The notes under the pieces are model-generated. The model made no database searches, was not told the DNA's origin, and saw only the letters and a program-made list of their open reading frames with translations. Source: Suillus spraguei (taxonomy: Eukaryota; Basidiomycota; Agaricomycetes; Boletales; Suillaceae). From it: a stretch of 64,000 bases of DNA. This document shows, piece after piece, positions 56,446-64,000 of this stretch. Every line of letters begins with the position of its first letter. Within the stretch, counting starts at the first letter, position 1. The stretch is taken from positions 186,001-250,000 of the forward strand of contig JABCPU010000040.1 in assembly GCA_016800925.1 (NCBI GenBank), in the 5' to 3' direction. The translations under genes and the position numbers were made by a program.

Positions 56446-56643
56446 AAAGATTAAAGTCTATCTGATCGTCGACTATCCAGTCTTTGACCCTGAACCTTGA
56501 TCACTTAGATCAACAGACTAGCGTACACATACGCTGAGCAGATTGTCAAGAGAAACCCTCTGACAGAAGACAAGCCCTAACGGACAGCAAGACAGCGCGT
56601 GTAGGCACCGAGAAAGTATAACTCACCAGAAGAATCACCAGAT

Positions 56644-57483
56644 ATGGCGACCAAAGAATTTGAATATAAGATCGGCCAGCCAAAAGCCTTTGATGGAGAT
56701 CGCGACAACTCTCACGAATTTATCCAGTCGTGTAATCTTCACTTCGACATCAACGAAAAGCTTTACACCACTGACAAACAGAAGATTATTTTCATAACAT
56801 CCTTTATGACTGAAAGAAATGCCAAATCCTGGAAAGAGCAATTCCTTGACCATGCTCAATCAACCGACACTTCCAGACAAAAAGTTGGTTATGGGACAAT
56901 GGTAGATTTTATGAAAAGTTTCAAAGAAGCTTTTGAACCGGTGGATACCAAAGGAACCGCACTCACGAAACTCAGGGACCTTAAACAAGGAAGTGGAGAT
57001 CTTCACACCTACATCGCTGATTTCGAGGCACTTGCAGCCAAGGCTCATATCACTGATAATGCAACGAAGATCCAATTCTTCCAAGATGGCCTGAATTGGG
57101 GTATCCTAACAAAGCTTTTTGCATTAGGAGATGTTTCAGAAGTATTCCAAGACGTTGTTCTGCAATGCGTGTCCATTGACAATTCACATCATCGTCTTCA
57201 AGCCATGAGGACACGTCATGTTCCACAACAGAAGAAGAAGAATTATGGAAACGCACATTACATCCCTAATCGTGATTCCAACGCAATGGTCATAGATTGA
57301 ATCTCCGATACGGAGAGATCCGAATGCATGAAGAAGGGACAATGCTTCGGATGCAAGAAAACAGGACACTGCATTCATAATTGTCCTGACAGAAAGAAGA
57401 AGACCCCGCTCCGGCAAACCGAAGTCAAAGAAGGGGAAGATGGTGAAGAAGAAACTGTGAGGCGGATTGTCGCGGATTTTTGA
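56644..57483 (+). pseudogene. Gag of the Gypsy element
   Basis: ATG 56644 opens a retrotransposon gag domain (PKAFDGDRDNSHEFIQSC, MTERNAKSWKEQFLDHAQ, FKEAFEPVDTKGTALTKLRD, LHTYIADFEALAAKAHI). A TGA at 57298 interrupts the frame; it continues through a CCHC zinc knuckle (CFGCKKTGHCIHNC, about 57340-57380) to a second TGA at 57481. The first TGA could derive from CGA (Arg) by one C-to-T change. Gag would coat the RNA in virus-like particles. Confidence 0.82.
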
Positions 57484-60242
57484 CTTGGAGAAACAAAGAC
57501 TCGACGTATGTTTCTCCCAATGTATTACTAAGACTTGTACGCGCTGTAGGTGAAAGAAAAGAACTTCGTGTCCCTATCACCCTTCACTCGCGTACTCGCT
57601 TGAAATACGTCGACACCACCGCCGTCATTGATTCAGGAGTGGCAGGCACATTCATCTCCGAAGAGTTTGTGAAACTCCATCAAATCACACGACGAAAACT
57701 CAAAACACCGTTTCGAGTTACTACAGCAGATGGAACTCTTATTAAAGGAGGACCAATCATGCACTATTGCATGCTAGTGGTCAAAATTGATGAACGAACC
57801 ATGTATGGAAAATTCAATATCACCAAATTAGGAAGAAGAGATCAAATCCTTCTGGGAATTCCATGGCTACGCGCAATGAACCCAAGTATAGATTGGGCTG
57901 CTGAAACACTAGTCCTCCCTCGAACAACGAAATCAGATGAAATTGAAATTGATATGGATAACGATCGGAAGAAAAATGGACTACCTCCAACCTTCCACCG
58001 CCATCCTAAGAAATGGCAACATTCCCAACTTCCGAGATCCCTCGTCACCCCTCTTATTCTTCGAGACCCTGCACCAGAAGTACAAATGCCATGTACTACA
58101 GACCCTGCTCCCTGTGTACAATTACCGCGAGCAGTATCACCTATTCCCCGCGCAGAAAAGCGCAAGAATGAATCCGAACCCGAGCATCAAGTCGGACAAG
58201 AACCTATTGAGCAACGGCCAATAGAGGAACAGAAGTATGGAAAAAGAAAAGCAGAAGAAGACATCCCTGGACAGGATACAAACGTACCGAAACTATCCAA
58301 ATTCTATGTTCCCCCGAAAATTCTTCAAGATACTTCCTCGGCTTCAATTGAGGAAATCCCTGATGTCGAAGAACCCGTGCCCTCGTTGATTCCAACAGAG
58401 GATGATGACCAATTTAACACAATGCAAGATGTCTGGCATGCGCCAGAAGTACGTGAAATTTCCTCTTATGAACTAGGAGATGGAGAATTCTTGGTGGAAT
58501 ATGATACTGATGGAGTTAGCATGAGAATCATAGAAGAAGTATCCATGGATACACCCCTGACACGAGATGGAACTTTGCGACCCGCACAACTCCCCAATTA
58601 TTCCATGACCTCTCTCCCAAAATACAGTAACAAAGCTCAAGAATTCACCACGGAAGAGAAGGAAAAGAAGAAGAAATCCTTCGAGGAATTGGTCCTGGAC
58701 TATTTGCACGACTTTGCGGATGTCTTCGCTAAAGATGGATTAAATAAACTACCCCCTGAACGCCCTGGTATAGATCATTGGATCGATACTAAACCTGGTT
58801 TTATTCCTCGCACGTCTAAGGTTTACCCACTATCGGAAAAAGAACGCGCTGCCGTCAAAACGTTTATCGATGAAAACATTGTGAAAGGTTTCATCTCAGA
58901 ATCGAAGTCACCTCAAGCCAGTGGCTTCTTCTTTGTGGGAAAGAAGAGTGGAGAATTGCGTCCCTGTCAAGATTACCGCTACATCAATGATTGGACAGTC
59001 AAGAACGCCTATCTGCTCCCGCTTCCTATTTCCCTCATCGCACGCCTTCACAATGCACAGTTCTTTACGAAAATGGATATCTGGTCCGGCTATAACAATA
59101 TTCGCATCCATCCTGATGATAGGTGGAAAGCTGCTTTTACTATGGAATTCGGCCTCTTTGAACTGAACGTCATGTTCTTTGGCCTCTGCAACTCCCCAGC
59201 AACTTTTCAAGCATATATGAATCGCACCTTCCAACAGGAAATCAATGAAGGATGGATGGTTATCTACATGGACGATATCCTGATTTTCTCTACAACAATG
59301 GCGGAACATCGTGAACAAACCAGACGAGTTTTGATGAAGATACGAAAAGAACATCTGTTCTTAAAACCGGAGAAATGTACCTTTGATGCAGAAGAAGTGG
59401 AATACCTTGGAATGATAATTCGCCCCGGACAAGTTGCTATGGACACCGCCAAGACCAAGGGAATCTCCGAATGGCCAGTCCCGAAATCTGTAAAAGATGT
59501 TTGGTCATTCCTCGGCTTTTGCAACTTTTACTGCACGTTCATTTCCCATTATTCTGACATCGCCCGACCTCTTATCGATTTGACAAAGAAAGATAAGGCC
59601 TTTGATTGGTCAACTGAATGTATGGACACCTTCGAAGAACTGAAACGACACTTCATATCCCAACCGGTACTCCATAACCCTGATCCTTCTCAGCAATTTG
59701 CCATTGCTACCGACGCCTCGCTCGTAGCAACTGGAGGAGTTCTCCTACAGACTGATGAAAATGGTGTTTATCACCCATGTGCATATCTTTCACAATCTTT
59801 GAACCCCGCAGAACGCAATTATCAGATCTTCGATCGGGAACTCCTTGCCGTAATCCGGGCATTGAATGAATGGCGTCATTATCTCGAAGGAAACCCACAT
59901 CCTGTCCTGGTATTCACTGACCACAAGAATCTTCTGTACTTTAGAAGTGCACAGAAGCTTACTTGTCACCAAGCACGTTGGCAATTGATTCTGTCTATCT
60001 ATGACATTGAGCTGCATCACGTTGCAGGTACTAAATTAGCGGTACCTGATGTGCTATCCCGCCGGCCCGACTATGACTCCGGCAAAGACGATAACGAGGA
60101 CCAGACCCTCCTCCCTGACGCTCTATTCGTTCGTCTTATTGACACCGACTTAAAGGATGTCCTATCATCCTCCGATCCCCTCGACGACCCTGTCTTCAAA
60201 ACAGCGTCTGATGCCCTTGATGGTGTGTGCCTCCCCCTATGA
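57480..60242 (+). CDS. Pol N-terminal part: protease, reverse transcriptase, RNase H
   Basis: Open frame of about 920 codons, in the -1 frame relative to gag, with no ATG at its start, so expression by frameshift is likely. Retropepsin: TAVIDSGVAGTFISEEF (catalytic DSG, about 57625) and ILLGIPWLRAMNPSIDW. A charged linker spans 57950-58640. RT: LRPCQDYRYINDWTVKNAY, FFTKMDIWSGYNNIRIH (Asp), FGLCNSPATFQAYMN and MVIYMDDILIFS (YMDD, about 59265). RNase H: FAIATDASLVATGGVLL, DRELLAVIRALNEWRHYLEG, LVFTDHKNLLYF and HVAGTKLAVPDVLSRRPD. It ends at TGA 60240, after which integrase continues in other frames. The catalytic residues look intact. Confidence 0.88.
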   Translation: MTWRNKDSTYVSPNVLLRLVRAVGERKELRVPITLHSRTRLKYVDTTAVIDSGVAGTFISEEFVKLHQITRRKLKTPFRVTTADGTLIKGGPIMHYCMLVVKIDERTMYGKFNITKLGRRDQILLGIPWLRAMNPSIDWAAETLVLPRTTKSDEIEIDMDNDRKKNGLPPTFHRHPKKWQHSQLPRSLVTPLILRDPAPEVQMPCTTDPAPCVQLPRAVSPIPRAEKRKNESEPEHQVGQEPIEQRPIEEQKYGKRKAEEDIPGQDTNVPKLSKFYVPPKILQDTSSASIEEIPDVEEPVPSLIPTEDDDQFNTMQDVWHAPEVREISSYELGDGEFLVEYDTDGVSMRIIEEVSMDTPLTRDGTLRPAQLPNYSMTSLPKYSNKAQEFTTEEKEKKKKSFEELVLDYLHDFADVFAKDGLNKLPPERPGIDHWIDTKPGFIPRTSKVYPLSEKERAAVKTFIDENIVKGFISESKSPQASGFFFVGKKSGELRPCQDYRYINDWTVKNAYLLPLPISLIARLHNAQFFTKMDIWSGYNNIRIHPDDRWKAAFTMEFGLFELNVMFFGLCNSPATFQAYMNRTFQQEINEGWMVIYMDDILIFSTTMAEHREQTRRVLMKIRKEHLFLKPEKCTFDAEEVEYLGMIIRPGQVAMDTAKTKGISEWPVPKSVKDVWSFLGFCNFYCTFISHYSDIARPLIDLTKKDKAFDWSTECMDTFEELKRHFISQPVLHNPDPSQQFAIATDASLVATGGVLLQTDENGVYHPCAYLSQSLNPAERNYQIFDRELLAVIRALNEWRHYLEGNPHPVLVFTDHKNLLYFRSAQKLTCHQARWQLILSIYDIELHHVAGTKLAVPDVLSRRPDYDSGKDDNEDQTLLPDALFVRLIDTDLKDVLSSSDPLDDPVFKTASDALDGVCLPL

Positions 60243-61588
60243 AATCGGCACTCTCTGACTGGAAGATTGAGGAGAACATCCTCTATTTTAAGAATCACGC
60301 CTATATTCCACTGGCGCATTGCTCCGATATCCTGACACGGTATCATGATCATCCTACCGCGGGACATCCCGGTCGATTCAAAACCGAAGAACTCGTCAAA
60401 CGGGAAGCCTGGAGCCTGCCATGGGCTCCTATATTCGGAAATACATTGAGGGATGCGCCCTTTGTCAGCAAATGAAGGCGGATACACATCCTGTTCGGCC
60501 CCCGCTCACACCTATCCCTTCTTCGGCAGTCCGCCCCTTTTCCCAGGTCTCTGTCAATCTTATCACTGACCTCCCTGTCTCTGGAGGCTTTGACAGTATC
60601 ATGGTCGTGGCAGATCATGGCCTTACAAAGGGGGTAATTATTATCCCTTGTTTGAAAACCATCACTTCCGAAGGCGTTGCTAAACTATTTTTGAAACACG
60701 TCTACCGACGATTTGGACTCCATGACAAAGTCATCTCAGATCGAAGCCCACAGTTCCTATCGCGCTTCTCTAAAGAACTTGCCCGACTTCTCGACTACGT
60801 CATTGCTCCATCTACAGCGTACCACCCTCAGACCGATGGTCAAACTGAAAGGCTAAACCAAGAACTTGAAACATATCTTCGCGTCTATTGCCGCAACAAC
60901 CCTGAAAATTGGGTAGAACACCTACCAATCACCGAATTTATCCACAACCGCCGAAAATATGATGCAAGGAATGCATCCCCCTTTTATTTGATGATGGGAT
61001 ACGAACCACGCGCTATCCCTCATCTTATTCCCGATTCATCAGTCCCCGCAGCAGAAGATTGAGTACGATCTCTGCAGAAGATAAGAGAGGAAGCAATTGC
61101 CTGTCATAACATTGCAATGCAGACAATGGCCGAACGATCCTGAGGAGATAAGTACATCCCATGGAAGATCGGAGATAAGGTTTGGCTATCCGCCACTAAC
61201 CTTAGACTCAAACTCCCATCAAGGAAACTAGCACCGAAACGATACAGACCTTTCCCAATCATCGATGTCTTATCGCCGATCACGTTCACACTCAAACTCC
61301 CTCCGCAATGGAAGATCCATCCTACCTTCCATGCTTCTGTCTTATCGTCCTATAGCGAAACAGACGTACACGGTCCGAACTTCCCTGAACCGCCACCTGA
61401 CATCATCGAAGAAGAAGAAGAATATGAAATAGAAGCAATTCTTGCCCACAAAGGAACTGGCAATCGCCGACACTATCTCGTTTCTTGGAAAGGATATTCA
61501 TCAGGAGATAACGAATGGCTCCCAGAAAAGAACTTGAAGAACTCCGCTCGAATCTTGAATGCTTATAAGAAGCAACATGCCCTTTGAA
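60227..61588 (+). pseudogene. Integrase with C-terminal chromodomain, frameshifted
   Basis: Three frame segments. First (60227-60420) is the zinc-binding N-terminus, HDHPTAGHPGRFKTEEL. The second, from about 60421, has CALCQQMKA completing the HHCC finger, then the DDE core: DSIMVVADHGLTKG (Asp), KVISDRSPQFLSRF (Asp) and YHPQTDGQTERLNQELE (Glu, about 60860). TGA codons at 61060 and 61139 interrupt it. The frame continues through WKIGDKVWLSATNL, the GPY-like region, and a chromodomain (YEIEAILAHKGTGNRRHYLV, SWKGYSSGDNEWLP) ending near 61588. The chromodomain would steer insertion to heterochromatin. Confidence 0.85.
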
Positions 61589-61641
61589 TATCCCTCAGTC
61601 AATCAACTCGCACTAGCACTTGATCAACTACCACCATCGAA

Positions 61642-63110
61642 ATGTCTTTCCCCACTGCCTACATCACCCCTGTCACCATTGCCAACAATGACTCTGACTC
61701 TGATGCTGAACACTATGGATCCCTTACCACCGAAATCGACAACACTTCCTACATTGAAGCCGCCCTTCTGTGTGAAGGACATGCCCTTGAAATTGAAAGA
61801 ATCCTCACAGACAAAGGTGCCTTCCCGGCCCTCCTCCTCGTCAACATTATCCGTACCGCCGCCCTCATCGAAGCTACAGCCAACGAAACTACAGATGCTA
61901 CATATCGTCAATGCTTCTTACATCTTCAAAAACGTATTCGTTCTTATGCTATGTTGCTGCTTCCCGGTTCTTTTAAAAACGATGTTGAAGAAGCTATTCA
62001 CATCGTGGCCGAACGTCGAGCAGGCGTTGCTCGACCTCCCTCTCCGCAGGAAGATGCGCCACTTCCTATTCCAGCACCCCCTGCTTCGCGCATGTATTCT
62101 AGTGTTGACGCCCTTGCTGGCTTATGCACTGCTGTCCAGGAGATCGGGCAGCTCACTAATGCAGTCGTCGAAACCATCCAGCAATCAGTCGCTGAAACCA
62201 GAGCAGCTAGAAACTTAGTCGAAGAAGCCATCACTGATTTGCAACAAACACAAGCCGACCTCGCTTCTCCCCGAACCCCATCTCCCATCGAACAACCGAC
62301 TTCATCGTCTTCCATCGTAGTCTCTCATGACCATCCTGCATGGTTATATGAGCCCTGTACAGAAGAACAGTGTGAAGCTGCAAAAAGGTTAGGAATTCCT
62401 GTAGCTGAATTAATAGCACTAGGTCCTCGTCTTCGCAACCTTCACATTCATCCCCCTATGTCTATCCCATCATCGTTTGGTCCAATGGATCCTGTCTCAC
62501 CAGTCTTAGTAAAAGACTTAGGCATCACTTCCCCTCTTCCTCTAACAAACTCCTTGCGGATGCTGAACGTGGAACCACTCCCGACCTCCCCGCATCTGCG
62601 TATACCTTGACCACCAAGCAGCAGGCACAGCTTCGACGAGACAACGCCTTTGCCTTAAAACGCATGACACGAAAGAAAGGGAAGAAGTGTGCTAGATCCA
62701 CCAGCCCTACACCCATTATCTCACCATCTCCATTATGCATGTCCATTTCCAACACTGATGAAAACATGAAATGCCGAGTCTGTGGTATCATCGGACATCG
62801 ACAAAAGAATTGTCTCGACTATCAGTGTCAAATCTGCCTGCGACACGCTCCCACCCATCTGTCCATTTACTGCCCTCAGCGTCGTGGGGAACCTCCATTT
62901 ACGCTTACCTGGAAGGACGATGGATTTCATGATGCACTGCGTAGGTGGGAACAGTATCTTATTAACCGTCGACGACGAAAGGAAGGTCGACGGGCGAGGA
63001 CCGTAGCAGAAGAGGAAGCGGCTTATATGCTAGGAGGATCTGCTGCTGATGAAGACGTTGCCAACTATGACGACTACGATCCCGTCTATGACAACAATAG
63101 AGATGTTTGA
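61642..63110 (+). pseudogene. Extra ORF of the Gypsy element with zinc knuckles, frameshifted
   Basis: ATG 61642 (MSFPTAYITPVTIANNDSDS) starts a frame to about 62610. A second frame, overlapping it by four bases and with no ATG of its own, runs to 63110. The alternative reading just upstream of the junction (DLPASAYTLTTKQQAQL) shows that the two were one ORF of about 490 codons, shifted near 62560. The N-terminal half is helical (ALEIERILTDKGAFPALLLV, QEIGQLTNAVVETIQQSV). The C-terminal half has CRVCGIIGHRQKNC and a second Cys/His cluster (CQICLRHAPTHLSIYC), then a Glu/Asp-rich end. It lies after integrase, where most Gypsy elements have nothing. Function unknown; nucleic-acid binding is inferred. 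Confidence 0.75.
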
Positions 63111-63143
63111 AAGTCAGTGACTTTCACCGTAATACGGGGGTAA

Positions 63144-63619
63144 TGTTACAGTTGTACGTGCCCCTATTCATTTTTCCCTTTGTTTCCTTACTTGTATATC
63201 ATGTCACATGACTTTGACTCATATGCTCAATGCATCTGTACAACACATGCCTTCCTTATTAGGATACGCAGTTACGTTCTCACGGTTACTTGGTCTGTGT
63301 GCACATATTGGCCTATTTAAGCACAGTGTACTTGTAGTAGATTCCCTACTTTAATCTTACTGGGTTTTACCTGGAATCTCCTTCGCTTAGGTCTCCAACC
63401 TAAGTCGTCTTGAATTGTCTCTAAGTCTAAGCACTCCTTAGCCTTAGTCTCTATTCTCGTAGAACCTCGAAGATTTGTCTTTGAGGCCGAACCCTTGATC
63501 GTACTCGGAATGCGTTCCTTGTACTTTCACCTTGTCCTCTTCTGGACATTGTAAGAACTTCCCAGCAGACCGGCTGTGTCTTTTCACTGTCGCTGGTGAC
63601 GCCACCTCAGTTCGTAACA
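63144..63619 (+). repeat. 3' LTR of the Gypsy element
   Basis: 476 bp, TGTTACAGTTGTACGTGCCC to GTTCGTAACA, near-identical to 55973-56445. TATA-like CCTATTTAAG at about 63312. Followed by the CTAAG duplication at 63620-63624. Confidence 0.92.
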
Positions 63620-63624
63620 CTAAG
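63620..63624 (+). repeat. Gypsy target-site duplication, right
   Basis: CTAAG immediately after the 3' LTR, matching 55968-55972. Confidence 0.85.
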
Positions 63625-63786
63625 CCTTCTGTAGGTGAAGTGACTCGGTAGGCTGTACACACTTTGAGAAGCCTTTTGTAGGTTGATCTGGGGTTAACTT
63701 GCACAGCGGGGCTCGCCCATCCATCTACATTCCTTCCTTGGCACTTGTCCTGTTGTACTCTGACATGTTTTTATGCCACATCGAGC

Positions 63787-64000
63787 ATGCCAGAGCCTCA
63801 AGAACATTGGTGCAACTGCCAATACTACTGTCATGGTGTTCGGACAAAGCTTGGTTTTTGTGCTACATGTTTCCACCACCTACAGCGTGCTCCAAATGAG
63901 GAAGAAAAGGCTGCAATTCAAGCAGCAGGTCTGTCAGACATGTTCAGAACAACTAGTACTGGGCCTGTGGGTCCCTTGTCAATGTGGGACAATGATTCTG
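63787..64000 (+). CDS. Start of a Cys-rich ORF, cut by the window edge
   Basis: From ATG 63787 the frame is open to the end of the window (71 codons). It begins MPEPQEHWCNCQYYCHGVRT and has Cys residues at WCNCQYYC and FCATCFHHLQR, with a following His pair, then an acidic linker (NEEEKAAIQAAG). The Cys-x-Cys-x4-Cys with a later Cys-x2-Cys-x-His-His resembles the small zinc-finger-like start of large ORFs in agaricomycete CACTA/Plavaka-type or KDZ DNA transposons. That assignment is tentative because the catalytic part lies outside the window. Confidence 0.45.
   Translation, partial: MPEPQEHWCNCQYYCHGVRTKLGFCATCFHHLQRAPNEEEKAAIQAAGLSDMFRTTSTGPVGPLSMWDNDS

Larger units (their letters stand above)
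55973..63619 (+). mobile_element. Ty3/Gypsy LTR retrotransposon (chromovirus), decayed
   Basis: Full-length 7,647-bp element with two LTRs, 5-bp CTAAG duplications, gag with zinc knuckle, pol in the order protease-RT-RNase H-integrase, and a chromodomain at the integrase C-terminus (chromovirus lineage). A third ORF with zinc knuckles lies between integrase and the 3' LTR. A G-rich polypurine tract (ACGGGGGTAA) abuts the 3' LTR. No typical TGG-type primer site is seen right after the 5' LTR. Several stops and frameshifts make it defective. LTRs are about 97 percent identical by eye, so insertion was fairly recent. Confidence 0.93.

Noticed and set aside
56446..56480. Primer-binding site for a tRNA right after the 5' LTR
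   Set aside because: No TGG-type match to a tRNA 3' end was seen within about 30 bases; self-priming is possible but I cannot show it.

Overview
The window is nuclear DNA of a filamentous basidiomycete, most likely an agaricomycete (mushroom-forming fungus). Genes are cut by many 47-70 base GT-AG introns. They include a Ras-associated fungal adenylate cyclase, a polyporopepsin-like aspartic protease, a DUF6533-type membrane protein and a NIPA-type magnesium transporter with a basidiomycete-style tail. Between them lie degraded fungal transposons. I cannot name the species.

Layout. 1-2.8 kb: a decayed GH18 chitinase copy. 2.8-5.5 kb (minus): NIPA-like Mg2+ transporter. 5.9-11.7 kb (plus): adenylate cyclase (RA, LRR, PP2C-like, cyclase) with one apparent frameshift. 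11.9-15.4 kb (minus): secreted GH2 beta-mannosidase with an 18-base microexon carrying the nucleophile. 15.5-20.8 kb: repeat-rich DNA (dispersed repeat copy 1, a 71-bp minisatellite, a decaying ubiquitin-like-domain gene). 20.9-22.6 kb (minus): DUF6533 membrane protein. 24.5-28 kb: a graveyard of WD40 repeat genes, then dispersed repeat copy 2. 28.9-31.4 kb (minus): glyoxalase I and an FkbM-type methyltransferase. 33.1-36.7 kb: convergent pair, ribosomal protein RPS0/uS2 and ribosome-assembly factor RSA4/Notchless. 37.5-38 kb: tandem array of tRNA-like units. 38.9-43.5 kb: a tyrosine-recombinase retrotransposon inserted in a duplicated sequence. 44.2-45 kb: membrane-anchored protein of unknown function. 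46.8-48.3 kb: GH18 chitinase with an altered catalytic motif. 49.2-53.5 kb: an FHA-domain protein kinase gene broken by a hAT element (8-bp target duplication) and a TA-flanked MITE. 53.7-55.2 kb: secreted aspartic protease with altered active-site motifs. 56.0-63.6 kb: a complete but decayed Ty3/Gypsy chromovirus with 473/476-bp LTRs, a 5-bp target duplication and an extra zinc-knuckle ORF after pol. At the right edge a Cys-rich ORF begins.

How it fits together. The housekeeping genes (RPS0, RSA4, glyoxalase, adenylate cyclase, NIPA) sit in gene-dense blocks. The accessory genes (chitinases, mannosidase, aspartic protease, WD40 and FHA-kinase copies) lie among transposons and show active decay. 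Exact insertion boundaries allow the order of events to be read. I see no single wholly new system. The most informative items are the doubly interrupted FHA kinase, the tRNA-like tandem array, the dispersed hairpin repeat, the microexon, the altered catalytic motifs in two secreted hydrolases, and CpG-type mutation in the Gypsy element.
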